From Enterococcus columbae DSM 7374 = ATCC 51263 (GTDB taxonomy: Bacteria > Bacillota > Bacilli > Lactobacillales > Enterococcaceae), in the NCBI RefSeq assembly GCF_000406925.1, contig NZ_KE136347.1, positions 534,025-598,024 of the forward strand: a DNA stretch of 64,000 bases. Direction: 5' to 3'. The position numbers and the translations under genes were made by a program. Positions 1-7,899 of this stretch are shown here, in pieces. The notes below the pieces were generated by a model that was not told the origin of the DNA, did no database searches, and saw nothing but the letters and a program-made list of their open reading frames with translations. The first letter of the stretch is position 1. Every line of letters starts with the position of its first letter.

Positions 1-330
1 AGCGAAGATCATTTAGTGGGTTTGATTAGTTTAGCTGACATCATGCAGGAAATCAGCGGGTTAACTGGCTTTGATATGCAACGTTTAGAAGTATTAACTG
101 TTGCAGATGTAATGGAAGTGAAGGTACCAAAGATGACGGAAAAAGATGATTTGGAGACCTTGCTTCGTCGGCTAGTCAATGAACCATTTTTACCTTATGT
201 AGATCAGAATAATGTGTTTCTAGGAATCTTTACTCGAAAGGCCATTTTGAAATCCGTCAATCATATGGTACACGAAATCGAATCGAGATATTGGTTAGTA
301 GAAAAAGAAGAAGAACGTAAAGCACAATAA
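1..330 (+). CDS. CBS-domain protein, C-terminal part (CbpB/YkuL-like)
   Basis: The reading frame is open from base 1, so the gene begins left of the window; a GTG at 16 is only an internal codon. About 109 residues remain and contain most of a CBS pair: a first-domain end (GLISLADIM), then a second CBS unit beginning near TVADVMEVKVPKM and ending at VFLGIFTRKAILK. Small stand-alone CBS-pair proteins of about 150 residues in Firmicutes (YkuL/CbpB) bind adenine nucleotides, and CbpB is a c-di-AMP receptor; that ligand is inferred from the family only. It ends 8 bases before a strong terminator. Confidence 0.75.
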   Translation, partial: SEDHLVGLISLADIMQEISGLTGFDMQRLEVLTVADVMEVKVPKMTEKDDLETLLRRLVNEPFLPYVDQNNVFLGIFTRKAILKSVNHMVHEIESRYWLVEKEEERKAQ

Positions 331-337
331 AACAAAT

Positions 338-385
338 AGCCGAGAAGTATAAGCATTAAGCTTATCTCTTCTCGGCTTTATTTTT
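338..385. terminator. bidirectional intrinsic terminator
   Basis: Near-perfect stem with arms agccgagaag (338-347) and cttctcggct (368-377), extended inward by ataagc/gcttat, with a T-rich tract on both sides. It separates the plus-strand CBS gene from the convergent minus-strand mechanosensitive channel gene. Confidence 0.85.
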
Positions 386-1297
386 TTATTTTGGTGCGAC
401 AATCGGTGTATTGGGGATTGTATAGCCGTTTGCTGTTAAGGCATCGATAGAAGCAGTTAAAAAGGCTTGTTTTAGTTTAAATTGTTGGCCATTTTCAACA
501 TACATAATCGTTCGAATCGCAAAATTGTTATTACCAAGATCGACTAGACCAAAGATGCTTGGTGGTGTTTCGATGACCTCGTGATATTGTTCGGCAATTT
601 TTTGATTGACCGTTTCAATGACTTGTTTAATTTCATCGATTCCTTCAGTTGGATCAACTCGAACATCTACTAAAACTTGCATGTTGGCTCTTGAAGTATT
701 ACTAATTACCGTAATATTACGATTAGGGACAAAATGAATGGTACCATCTACTGATTTTAACTGTAAAGTCCGTAAACCAACTGAAATAACTGTTCCTTCA
801 ATTGAAAGATTTGGTAGGCGAATATAGTTACCGACATCAATTTGTTGCTCCATAATGATAAAGGCACCGGTAATGATATCGTTCATAAAACCTTGTGCAC
901 CAAGACCAATCGCTAAACCAGCAATTCCTGCACCAGCTAGTAACGAACCAATTGGAAAACCTAAAATTGATAGTAGGGAATAGATGTAGAAAAAGCCTAG
1001 TGTATACTGAATAATATTATGCATCAGTGTTTTAATTGTTTTTAGCCGTGTTTCATTCATGCCATATCGTTTGCTGTATTGATGATAAATTCGGTCTAAT
1101 AAAAAATAAGATAGGCGATGCAAGATTAAAAATAATATTGACAGTAAAACGATACTGATTGTTTTTTGGATAATTAAATTAATAATTTCATCCCAATTAA
1201 TATTATGCCACCAGCGTTGTAAAGCATTTAATTTTTGCTCCGTTGATTGCGTGATTGATTCATCACTTTGGGTAGTTGTTAATAAAAAAAACTTCAT
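386..1297 (-). CDS. MscS-family mechanosensitive ion channel
   Basis: Small-conductance mechanosensitive channel family protein that opens under membrane tension to release solutes during osmotic downshock. The sequence has hydrophobic segments near residues 40-65 and 85-125, the pore-lining glycine/alanine-rich helix (LLAGAGIAGLAIGLGAQGF) typical of MscS TM3, and the following beta domain (VGNYIRLPNLSIEGTV, VPNRNITVISN). The longest frame opens at 1315, but the ATG at 1297 is preferred because an AAGGATGG ribosome-binding site lies about 8-10 bases before it, giving 303 residues. It is a stand-alone gene between two terminators. Family assignment is firm; the YkuT-like subgroup is a guess. 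Confidence 0.85.
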   Translation of the reverse strand: MKFFLLTTTQSDESITQSTEQKLNALQRWWHNINWDEIINLIIQKTISIVLLSILFLILHRLSYFLLDRIYHQYSKRYGMNETRLKTIKTLMHNIIQYTLGFFYIYSLLSILGFPIGSLLAGAGIAGLAIGLGAQGFMNDIITGAFIIMEQQIDVGNYIRLPNLSIEGTVISVGLRTLQLKSVDGTIHFVPNRNITVISNTSRANMQVLVDVRVDPTEGIDEIKQVIETVNQKIAEQYHEVIETPPSIFGLVDLGNNNFAIRTIMYVENGQQFKLKQAFLTASIDALTANGYTIPNTPIVAPK

Positions 1298-1387
1298 TAC
1301 ATAACCATCCTTCATATTTTATATAATATTATCATAACAGCATTTTAATGAAATCGGAAATATTCTGCTATTTTTTAACATATTTTC

Positions 1388-1438
1388 AAAAAAATAAAAC
1401 CAATTACTCAATTAGTTAGGGGGGAGAGTAATTGGTTT
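1388..1438 (-). terminator. terminator after fabI
   Basis: Arms aaaccaattactc (1397-1409) and gagtaattggttt (1426-1438) form a 13-bp stem; on the minus strand it is followed by a T-rich run. It ends the fabI transcript. Confidence 0.8.
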
Positions 1439-1463
1439 ATAACAAAAATAAATCAAATAATAA

Positions 1464-2219
1464 TTAAGACAAATGAACGCCTTTATCGACAAAGATGACT
1501 TCACCAATAATCCCACTTGATAATGGGCTGATTAAAAAGGCACAAGTATTGCCGACTTCTTCGATTGTTACGCCTACATTACCAGGTGTACGATCTTCAG
1601 ATAATTGTAATAACTTTTGGTAATCTTTCACACCGGTTACAGCTAGTGTTTTAATCGCTCCGGCTGAGATTGCATTTACGCGGATTCCTTGTGGGGCTAA
1701 TTCGGCCGCTAAATATCTAACTGCAGATTCTAAAGCAGCTTTAGCAATCCCCATCATGTTATAATTTGGTACCGCACGTTCTGCGCCAAGATAAGATAAG
1801 GTAACAACTGCACTATTTTCGGCTAAGATTGGTTTAGCGTAACGTGTAACGGCTACTAATGAGTAACTACTAATTTCCTGTGCTAAATTGTAGCCTTCAC
1901 GTGAAATATCTGTAATTTCACCTTGTAGATCTTCTTTATTCGCATAGGCAATCGCATGAACCACCCCATGAATTTCACCAGCATAAGCTTTAATTTTTTC
2001 AAAAGCTGTTTGAATAGAATCATCACTAGCGACATCACATTCAACTAAAAAGTCTTCTTCGCCGACTAATTTTCTTAAAGATTTTTCCATTCGTTCATTT
2101 TGATAAGTATAGATGACTTCAGCACCTTGTTCTTTCAATGCATTTGCGCAGCCCCAAGCGATACTTCTTTTATTAGCCACGCCCATGACAACGATTTTTT
2201 TTCCTGTTAGAAAACTCAT
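1464..2219 (-). CDS. fabI: enoyl-[acyl-carrier-protein] reductase (NADH), FabI
   Basis: Catalyses the last reduction of each fatty-acid elongation cycle, enoyl-ACP to acyl-ACP, in the cytoplasm. The 251-residue length is normal for FabI. The N-terminal nucleotide loop VMGVANKRSIAWG (11-23) replaces the usual Rossmann GxGxxG as in FabI enzymes, and the catalytic pair is Tyr153 and Lys160 (Y-x6-K), with the second FabI tyrosine in SYLGAERAVPN (Tyr143). It is divergent from a fabN/fabZ-type gene, and the shared intergenic region carries two FabT-like palindromes, so both are probably repressed together when exogenous fatty acids are present. The family also includes the triclosan target. Confidence 0.95.
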   Translation of the reverse strand: MSFLTGKKIVVMGVANKRSIAWGCANALKEQGAEVIYTYQNERMEKSLRKLVGEEDFLVECDVASDDSIQTAFEKIKAYAGEIHGVVHAIAYANKEDLQGEITDISREGYNLAQEISSYSLVAVTRYAKPILAENSAVVTLSYLGAERAVPNYNMMGIAKAALESAVRYLAAELAPQGIRVNAISAGAIKTLAVTGVKDYQKLLQLSEDRTPGNVGVTIEEVGNTCAFLISPLSSGIIGEVIFVDKGVHLS

Positions 2220-2309
2220 AATTCCACTCCTTAAATATTTAGGTAATTGATTTAATAATTAACATAAAAAAATAATAAATGCTATGCCTCTATATTATTA
2301 TAGAAAATT

Positions 2310-2324
2310 GTTTGATTGTCAAAC
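2310..2324. promoter_or_regulatory. FabT-like box 1
   Basis: The bases gtttgattgtcaaac form an imperfect palindrome matching the FabT operator known from streptococci and lactococci (TTTGATTATCAAA core). It is 90 bases upstream of the fabI start. Match is by motif memory, not by a scan. Confidence 0.6.
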
Positions 2325-2373
2325 TATTTTTTCTTAAGGAAAGTTTAAGTTGCAAAATATTCAGAAATATGAT

Positions 2374-2390
2374 AGTTTGATAATCAAAGT
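2374..2390. promoter_or_regulatory. FabT-like box 2
   Basis: The bases agtttgataatcaaagt are a second copy of the FabT-type palindrome, 36 bases upstream of the fabN/fabZ start and probably overlapping its promoter. Two boxes in one divergent intergenic region suggest joint control by a MarR-family FabT encoded elsewhere. Confidence 0.65.
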
Positions 2391-2426
2391 ATTAATAAAA
2401 ATATTTTATAAATGAGGATTGGCAAT

Positions 2427-2867
2427 ATGAAAAAATTATTAACTGAAACTGAAGTAATGGAGTTAATTCCAAATCGTTATCCAATTATTTATATTGATTA
2501 TGTAGATGAGATTGAATCAGGAAAGAAGATCATCGCTACAAAAAATGTAACCATCAATGAGGATTTTTTCCAAGGACATTTTCCAGGTAATCCTGTGATG
2601 CCTGGTGCATTGATTATTGAAACTTTAGCTCAAGCTGGTTCGATTCTAATCTTAAAATCTGAGCAATTCCAAGGCCGCACTGCATATATTGGAGGGATTA
2701 ATAAGGCAAAATTCCGTCAGAAAGTTGTTCCAGGTGATACGATGAAATTATCTTTTGAAATTAAAAAGCTAAAAGGTTCAGTGGGCACTGCAGATGCTAT
2801 TGCAACAGTTGAAGGTAAAGTAGCTGCTGAGTGTGAATTTACCTTTATTGTGGGCGAACAAAGATAA
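2427..2867 (+). CDS. 3-hydroxyacyl-ACP dehydratase, FabZ family (FabN-like)
   Basis: Hot-dog-fold dehydratase of type II fatty-acid synthesis. The active-site signature HFPGNPVMPG with its histidine at residue 51 and the catalytic glutamate in ALIIETLAQAG (about residue 65) are present; 146 residues is a usual length. The start at 2427 is chosen over the ATG at 2412 because GAGG (2414-2417) then lies 9 bases upstream. The N-terminal NRYPIIYIDYVDEI resembles enterococcal FabN, the dehydratase/isomerase that makes unsaturated fatty acids, more than housekeeping FabZ, and the pairing with fabI fits the enterococcal fabI-fabO-fabN locus; no fabO is present here. Whether it isomerises cannot be read from sequence. 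Confidence 0.85.
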   Translation: MKKLLTETEVMELIPNRYPIIYIDYVDEIESGKKIIATKNVTINEDFFQGHFPGNPVMPGALIIETLAQAGSILILKSEQFQGRTAYIGGINKAKFRQKVVPGDTMKLSFEIKKLKGSVGTADAIATVEGKVAAECEFTFIVGEQR

Positions 2868-2880
2868 ACTTCAAGAACGT

Positions 2881-2925
2881 AGAAAAATCGGAGAAAGATT
2901 GTTTTCTCCGATTTTTCTATATTGT
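2881..2925 (+). terminator. terminator after fabN/fabZ
   Basis: Perfect 16-bp stem agaaaaatcggagaaa (2881-2896) with ttttctccgatttttct (2902-2918), followed by T-rich sequence. Confidence 0.9.
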
Positions 2926-2938
2926 TGTATGCATTGAA

Positions 2939-2961
2939 AACCACCTGCTATGCGGGTGGTT
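2939..2961 (+). repeat. IS200 left-end hairpin
   Basis: Arms aaccacc and ggtggtt with an inner gc/gc pair and loop tat. Such imperfect subterminal hairpins are what TnpA recognises in single-stranded DNA. Confidence 0.75.
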
Positions 2962-2991
2962 CCAGAGAGCTTCTAGCGTGGTAAAAAAAAT

Positions 2992-3052
2992 CCTCCTAAA
3001 ATGATAGAATAGATTTGGTTTCCCGACCACAAACTATCAATCAAATAGGAGG
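2992..3052 (+). promoter_or_regulatory. tnpA leader that can hide the ribosome-binding site
   Basis: The tnpA Shine-Dalgarno taggagg (3046-3052) is fully complementary to cctccta (2992-2998), and the stem continues with tgatag (3002-3007) against ctatca (3034-3039). The folded leader would block translation, the arrangement known for IS200 tnpA. Confidence 0.7.
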
Positions 3053-3058
3053 TTCCTT

Positions 3059-3535
3059 ATGAAAAAGGATAATCAAAGTTTATCACATACAACATGGAAA
3101 TGTAAGTATCATATTGTGTTTGCACCGAAGTACAGACGACAAATTATTTATGGTAAATATAAAAGAAGTATAGGAGAAATTTTAAGAGAGTTATGTGAAA
3201 GAAAAGGCGTAGAAATTATAGAAGCCAATGCATGTAGAGATCATATTCACATGTTAGTGAGTATACCGCCCAAAATTAGTGTATCAAGTTTTATAGGCTA
3301 TTTAAAGGGAAAGAGTAGTTTGATGATATTCGATCGACATGCAAATTTAAAATATCGTTATGGTAATAGAAAATTTTGGTGTCGAGGCTATTACGTGGAT
3401 ACCGTAGGGAGAAATAAGGCGAAGATAGAAGAATATATTCGTAATCAATTACAAGATGATTATGTAGCAGATCAACTAACATTGTTTGAAGAATATGATC
3501 CATTTACAGGTAAAAAAAATCAAAAGAACGTATAA
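3059..3535 (+). CDS. tnpA: IS200-type transposase TnpA (Y1 HUH)
   Basis: Cuts and rejoins the IS ends as single-stranded DNA through a 5'-phosphotyrosine intermediate. The 158-residue protein has the HUH metal motif His62-Ile-His64 (RDHIHML) and the catalytic tyrosine Tyr126 in EEYIRNQ with Gln130 on the same helix; WCRGYYVDTVG precedes it as in family members. Length and motifs are complete, so it is probably functional. The ATG at 3059 is 6 bases after a strong AGGAGG. Confidence 0.95.
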   Translation: MKKDNQSLSHTTWKCKYHIVFAPKYRRQIIYGKYKRSIGEILRELCERKGVEIIEANACRDHIHMLVSIPPKISVSSFIGYLKGKSSLMIFDRHANLKYRYGNRKFWCRGYYVDTVGRNKAKIEEYIRNQLQDDYVADQLTLFEEYDPFTGKKNQKNV

Positions 3536-3634
3536 ATCCTTTTAGGATTTGCGAGTAAATGTGGTGCGCGAGGGAAACTGATTCAGTGAGCCTTTTAGGC
3601 TTAGGCCGGTAAAAGAGGCTTTCAGCCGAAGAAC

Positions 3635-3660
3635 AAACCTCCAGTTCACACTGGAGGTTT
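3635..3660 (+). repeat. IS200 right-end hairpin, possible terminator
   Basis: Perfect 10-bp arms aaacctccag and ctggaggttt with a 6-base loop, followed by ttgatttta. It is the right-end recognition structure and may also end tnpA transcription. Confidence 0.7.
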
Positions 3661-3696
3661 TGATTTTATTGTATAACTAACCAAATTCTGGCTCGC

Positions 3697-4443
3697 TTAT
3701 TTTGTTTTTGCTTCTTGAATAATATTGATTTTTTCAACTTTCACTGGATTTACCGGTGTTGATTTTTCGCCAGATGAGCTCTCTTTAACCTCAGCTTTGG
3801 CAATTTTATCAACAATATCCATGCCTTCAATTACTTGACCAAATACCGTATAATTGCCATCTAATTGTGGGGTTCCCCCTTTTTTATAGGCTTCAATAAT
3901 TTTTTCTGGATAGTATTGAATCGCTAGGCCGTCAGAGACATCTTGATCGTTTTGTACGATATAAAACTGACTTCCTTGACTATCTAATGCTTGACTTCTA
4001 GCCATCGCTAATGCGCCTCTTAGATGATAAAGATGATTAGATATTTCAACTTTAAAGCCTTTTTTCCAAATACTTTCGCCACCGGTACCATCGCCTTTAG
4101 GATCACCACCTTGAATCATAAATTCATCAATTACGCGATGAAAAGGCGTTCCGTTATAGTAGCCTTCTTTAGCGTGAGTCATGAAATTCTCAACAGCTTT
4201 TGGGGCATATTCTGGGAATAATTTGGCCTTTATAGTACCTTCAGAGGTCACGATTTCTACGACGTCTTCATTTTCTTTAATTGTATCGTCTAGTTGAGGT
4301 AGCGCTAGGCTATTTAAATCGACTTTTTTACTACTACTTGTGGTTTGTTCCTTAGAACTATCAGTAGTTGCTTTATTTTCTCCACACGCGCTTAATAATA
4401 AGAGACAAGCAGCAGCGCAAAGTAGGCCGGTTAATTTTTTCAT
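3697..4443 (-). CDS. cyclophilin-type peptidyl-prolyl isomerase lipoprotein
   Basis: Predicted extracytoplasmic, lipid-anchored prolyl isomerase that helps fold exported proteins. The N-terminus has a signal peptide ending in the lipobox LSAC (Cys about residue 20), then a Ser/Thr/Lys-rich linker (about 22-45). The cyclophilin domain begins near EIVTSEGTIKAKLF and has the active-site FHRVIDEFMIQGGDP and the QGSQFYIV segment. Length 248 fits secreted cyclophilins of enterococci and streptococci. It has a start-proximal ribosome-binding site and appears monocistronic; the IS200 element now lies just downstream. Confidence 0.93.
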   Translation of the reverse strand: MKKLTGLLCAAACLLLLSACGENKATTDSSKEQTTSSSKKVDLNSLALPQLDDTIKENEDVVEIVTSEGTIKAKLFPEYAPKAVENFMTHAKEGYYNGTPFHRVIDEFMIQGGDPKGDGTGGESIWKKGFKVEISNHLYHLRGALAMARSQALDSQGSQFYIVQNDQDVSDGLAIQYYPEKIIEAYKKGGTPQLDGNYTVFGQVIEGMDIVDKIAKAEVKESSSGEKSTPVNPVKVEKINIIQEAKTK

Positions 4444-4648
4444 TACGGTAAATTCCTTTCGATTTATATTTTTCTTTATGATAACAGATTTTAAAGAAAA
4501 AATACAAATATCCCCAAAAAAACAAATCGATTTTTTAACTTAATTTAAAGCTGATATATATTTAGTGAAAGAGGCTTTTTGAGAAATTAATAAAAAATAG
4601 CTATAAAGAATAGACAAACATTTTTTTGATAGGTACAATAAATAAGAG

Positions 4649-4675
4649 TTGCAAAAAGTTCAATCTATTTATACT
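4649..4675 (+). promoter_or_regulatory. possible obgE promoter
   Basis: TTGCAA (4649-4654) and TATACT (4670-4675) with a short 15-base spacer lie 38 bases upstream of the obgE start. Spacing is below optimum, so this is a weak call. Confidence 0.35.
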
Positions 4676-4713
4676 AATAGATTAGGAATAGAAAGAAATG
4701 GAGGACAATATAC

Positions 4714-6027
4714 ATGTCCATGTTTTTAGATCAAGTCACAATTGAAGTAAAAGCTGGTAAGGGTGGCGACGGCATGGTTGCCTTCCGAAGAGAAAAATAT
4801 GTTCCTGACGGTGGTCCTGCTGGTGGCGATGGAGGCCGTGGTGGCAATGTCGTCTTAATTGTTGATGAAGGCTTACGTACATTGATGGATTTTCGTTTCA
4901 ATCGTCATTTTAAGGCTAAGGCTGGCGAAAATGGAATGAGTAAAGGAATGCACGGACGAGGCTCTGAAGATTTATATGTCAAAGTCCCACAAGGAACAAC
5001 TGTTCGTGATGCACAAACAGGTGCGCTTTTAGGTGATTTAATTGAAGATGGTCAAACTTTAGTTGTTGCTAGAGGTGGCCGTGGCGGTCGAGGGAATATT
5101 CGCTTTGCCTCACCACGTAATCCGGCACCCGAAATTGCTGAAAATGGGGAACCCGGACAAGAACGAAAAATTGAATTAGAATTAAAGGTATTGGCTGATG
5201 TCGGCTTAGTTGGCTTCCCTTCAGTAGGCAAATCGACCTTGTTATCCATTATTTCAGCGGCTCGGCCAAAGATTGGGGCGTATCATTTTACGACCTTGGT
5301 ACCTAATTTGGGAATGGTCAATACTAAAGATGGGCGTAGCTTTGTCGTGGCTGATTTGCCAGGATTAATCGAAGGAGCTAGTCAAGGTGTTGGCTTAGGG
5401 ACACAATTTTTACGCCATATCGAGCGTACGCGTGTCATTTTACATGTTATTGATATGAGCGGTATGGAAGGTCGTGATCCATACGAAGATTATTTAGCGA
5501 TTAATCATGAATTGGCCAGTCACAATCTACGTTTGTTAGAACGTCCACAATTGATTGTAGCCAATAAAATGGATATGCCGGATGCTGAAGAAAATCTAAA
5601 GGTCTTTAAAGAAAAATTAGCAGCCGCGAAAGCAGATCCACTAGATGAGGATATCCCTGTATTTCCTATTTCTGGGGTAACTAGAAAGGGCATTGAAGCA
5701 TTATTAAGTGCAACTGCTGATTTATTGGAGGTAACACCTGAATTCCTATTATACGATGAGGAAATTGAAGAAGAGGTAGTACAATACGGCTTCAATGCTG
5801 ATGAACCTGAATTTAGTATCGATCGTGATGACGATGCTTCTTGGATTTTATCTGGTGAAAAGCTTGAAAAACTCTTCAAGATGACCAACTTTGATCATGA
5901 CGAGACAGTGATGCGCTTTGCTCGTCAATTGCGAGCGATGGGCGTAGATGAAGCTTTACGTGCGCGTGGTGCGAAAGATGGCGATATCGTCCGTATCGGT
6001 AATTTCGAGTTTGAATTTGTAGAATAA
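4714..6027 (+). CDS. obgE: GTPase Obg/CgtA
   Basis: Essential GTPase tied to 50S ribosome assembly and stress signalling. The 437 residues show all three parts: the glycine-rich Obg fold (1-158, [18 protein letters not shown]), the G domain with P-loop GFPSVGKST (167-175), DLPG switch and NKMD specificity motif (about 286-289), and the C-terminal OCT domain after about 360. A GGAGG site lies 10 bases before ATG 4714. In related genomes rnz usually follows closely; here a terminator and a hicAB cassette lie between them. Confidence 0.97.
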   Translation: MSMFLDQVTIEVKAGKGGDGMVAFRREKYVPDGGPAGGDGGRGGNVVLIVDEGLRTLMDFRFNRHFKAKAGENGMSKGMHGRGSEDLYVKVPQGTTVRDAQTGALLGDLIEDGQTLVVARGGRGGRGNIRFASPRNPAPEIAENGEPGQERKIELELKVLADVGLVGFPSVGKSTLLSIISAARPKIGAYHFTTLVPNLGMVNTKDGRSFVVADLPGLIEGASQGVGLGTQFLRHIERTRVILHVIDMSGMEGRDPYEDYLAINHELASHNLRLLERPQLIVANKMDMPDAEENLKVFKEKLAAAKADPLDEDIPVFPISGVTRKGIEALLSATADLLEVTPEFLLYDEEIEEEVVQYGFNADEPEFSIDRDDDASWILSGEKLEKLFKMTNFDHDETVMRFARQLRAMGVDEALRARGAKDGDIVRIGNFEFEFVE

Positions 6028-6033
6028 TCAATG

Positions 6034-6078
6034 AAAAAGTGAAGTGCTGAAGATTATCTCTGGTACTTCACTTTTTTG
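6034..6078 (+). terminator. terminator after obgE
   Basis: Stem aaaagtgaagt with acttcactttt (6035-6045 and 6064-6074), followed by a run of T. Confidence 0.85.
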
Positions 6079-6097
6079 CTTAGACAATAATCTATTC

Positions 6098-6126
6098 TTG
6101 ACAGGGCGTACAGGGCGTATTAGGAT
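6098..6126 (+). promoter_or_regulatory. hicAB promoter with repeats in the spacer
   Basis: Consensus TTGACA (6098-6103), exactly 17 bases, then TAGGAT (6121-6126). The stretch contains the direct repeat acagggcgta twice (6101-6110 and 6111-6119 plus a change), covering the -35 and spacer. HicB antitoxins bind their own promoter through a C-terminal DNA-binding domain, so the repeats are a candidate HicB operator. Confidence 0.65.
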
Positions 6127-6157
6127 GTAGGTGACTGGAGGAGGTTTATTTATACCA

Positions 6158-6337
6158 ATGACAGTTAGAGAAGCTATACGTTTATTACTTGATGTAGGCT
6201 TTGTTGAGGTAAATGGCGGTAAAGGCTCTCATCGAAAGTTTGAAAAAGCTGGATGTAGACCGGTCATCATTACTAGTCATGCCAAGGAAATCTCTCGAGT
6301 GGTCGAACGAACAGTACGTAAGGCAGTGGAGCAATGA
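6158..6337 (+). CDS. hicA: HicA-family mRNA interferase toxin
   Basis: Small toxin predicted to cleave mRNA until neutralised by HicB. The 59 residues from ATG 6158 carry the double-stranded-RNA-binding-like HicA core MTVREAIRLLLDVGF, the conserved GSHRKF with the catalytic histidine, and the terminal KEISRVVERTVRKA helix. Ribosome-binding site GGAGGAGG (6137-6144) is 13 bases before this ATG but only 7 before an in-frame ATA at 6152; many relatives start Met-Pro-Met-Thr, and here that first codon reads ATA. The start is therefore uncertain and translation may be reduced. Cotranscribed with hicB. Confidence 0.88.
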   Translation: MTVREAIRLLLDVGFVEVNGGKGSHRKFEKAGCRPVIITSHAKEISRVVERTVRKAVEQ

Positions 6338-6378
6338 CTGCTGCTTTTTAGAATAATGATGAAATCGGAGGGACGATT

Positions 6379-6765
6379 ATGCAAAAAGTATATGTTGCAG
6401 TTTTTGAAAAAGATCCAGTTGGCTATGGTATCTATTTTCCGGATGTCGAAGGTGCAGTAACTCAAGGTAGTACCATTGCTGAAGGTATGGAAAATGCATC
6501 TGATGCCTTGGGAATAATGCTAGCGGATTTAATTGAAAATAGCGTTCCCTTGCCAAAAGCAACAGCTATTAATGATGTAGTAATAGAAAATGAACACCAA
6601 TTTAAAACATTGATTAGTGTTGATTTAATGGATTATTTAAAGGAAAGTGTACTAGATAAGAAAACTGTAAAAGTGCCTCATTGGCTAAATGTCCGTGCAA
6701 CAAAGGCGAATATTAATTTTTCAAAGACATTGTCTGATGCCTTAATAGAAAAACTTGGCGTATAA
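6379..6765 (+). CDS. hicB: HicB-family antitoxin
   Basis: Antitoxin partner of HicA. Residues 1-60 form the HicB partial RNase H fold (VYVAVFEKDPVGYGIYFPDV then GSTIAEGMENASDAL), and the C-terminal part from about 95 (VPHWLNVRATKANINFSKTLSDAL) is a ribbon-helix-helix or short helix-turn-helix DNA-binding segment used for autorepression. It begins 41 bases after hicA with GGAGGG upstream and ends before a strong terminator. The two-gene cassette lies between obgE and rnz, normally neighbours, suggesting acquisition. Confidence 0.92.
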   Translation: MQKVYVAVFEKDPVGYGIYFPDVEGAVTQGSTIAEGMENASDALGIMLADLIENSVPLPKATAINDVVIENEHQFKTLISVDLMDYLKESVLDKKTVKVPHWLNVRATKANINFSKTLSDALIEKLGV

Positions 6766-6800
6766 TATCAGCAAAGAATACTCAACTTATCTGAAATATA

Positions 6801-6824
6801 GTCAGGGCGCACCCTGACTTTTTT
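6801..6824 (+). terminator. terminator after hicAB
   Basis: gtcaggg (6801-6807) pairs with ccctgac (6812-6818) around a GC-rich loop, followed by TTTTTT. Confidence 0.88.
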
Positions 6825-6948
6825 GTTTTCGGATATTTTTAAGTTAACTTGCTGAGTGTAAATGAATAACCCTAATTCGTTGTTTGCACTCTATAATAGA
6901 AACTGATAAAATTATAAGGTAATTGACTATATTAATGAGGTTATATGA

Positions 6949-7899
6949 ATGGAATTAGAATTTTTAGGGACAGGAGCAGGTGTTCCTGCTAAACATCGCA
7001 CGGTCAGCAGTATCGCTTTAAAGCTATTGGATGAGCGGAATGCTGTATGGTTATTTGATTGTGGCGAAGGAACGCAGATGCAAATTTTAAAATCTAACCT
7101 ACGTCCGCGAAAAATTGAGAAAATTTTTATTACGCATTTACATGGAGATCATATTTTTGGTTTACCTGGTTTATTAAGTAGTCGATCCTTTCAAGGAGGC
7201 GATGAAAAGCTTGAGGTGTATGGCCCAAATGGAATTGAAGAATACATCAAAACAAGCTTAAGAATATCTAAAACTCGTTTAGCTTATCCGATAGAATATA
7301 TAGAAGTAAAGGACAATCAAGTTGTTTTTGATGATGGTCAATTTAAGGTAGAGGCCAAGAAGCTGGATCATGGGATTGAATCTTTCGGTTATCGGATTAC
7401 TGAAGCCGATCGCGCGGGTGAATTACAAGTGGAAAAATTAAAAGCTTTAGGCATTCTTCCAGGTCCTGTTTATGGTCAAATTAAAAATGGCGGACAGGTT
7501 ACCTTACCAGATGGGCGCATCATCAACGGAGCTGATTTTGTGGGCGAGGCGCATAAGGGGCGGATAATTACCATTTTAGGAGATACACGTTATCATCAGC
7601 ATTCCATTGAGTTAGCTAAAAATGCAGATGTATTGGTTCACGAAAGTACCTTTAATAAAAACGAAGGTAAGCTAGCTAAAGCATACTTCCATTCCACGAC
7701 GCATCAAGCAGCCCAGGTTGCAAAAAAAGCTGGGGTAAAACAATTGATTTTAACCCATATTAGTTCGAGATACTTAAATAGCGATTTGAATCAATTGGCA
7801 GATGAAGCACGTGAAATTTTCCCAAATACTTTAGTTGCGAAAGATTTATGGAGTTTTGACATCCCTTTAAAGAAAGGAAATGATAAAAATGAAGCTTAA
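6949..7899 (+). CDS. rnz: ribonuclease Z (tRNA 3'-end processing)
   Basis: Metallo-beta-lactamase endonuclease that trims the 3' trailer of tRNA precursors. The motif HLHGDH (63-68) binds the zinc ions; GDTRYHQ near residue 205 and HISSRY near residue 270 supply the remaining ligands, and the flexible-arm region (about 145-180) is present. 316 residues is normal. A TATAAT at 6892-6897 may be its -10 element. It overlaps the following SDR gene by 11 bases if that gene starts at 7889. Confidence 0.95.
   Translation: MELEFLGTGAGVPAKHRTVSSIALKLLDERNAVWLFDCGEGTQMQILKSNLRPRKIEKIFITHLHGDHIFGLPGLLSSRSFQGGDEKLEVYGPNGIEEYIKTSLRISKTRLAYPIEYIEVKDNQVVFDDGQFKVEAKKLDHGIESFGYRITEADRAGELQVEKLKALGILPGPVYGQIKNGGQVTLPDGRIINGADFVGEAHKGRIITILGDTRYHQHSIELAKNADVLVHESTFNKNEGKLAKAYFHSTTHQAAQVAKKAGVKQLILTHISSRYLNSDLNQLADEAREIFPNTLVAKDLWSFDIPLKKGNDKNEA

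Larger units (their letters stand above)
2939..3664 (+). mobile_element. IS200-type insertion sequence (IS200/IS605 family), apparently complete
   Basis: A single intact TnpA gene lies between two subterminal hairpins: left-end arms aaccacc/ggtggtt (2939-2961) and right-end arms aaacctccag/ctggaggttt (3635-3660). There are no terminal inverted repeats and no TnpB, as expected for IS200-like single-strand transposons. It sits in the intergenic gap between fabN/fabZ and the cyclophilin gene and disrupts no gene. Exact tips and target site cannot be fixed without another copy or an empty site. Confidence 0.85.

Noticed and set aside
2717-2944. Minus-strand frame of 75 codons opposite fabN/fabZ
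   Set aside because: Shadow of the dehydratase gene and its terminator with no family similarity.
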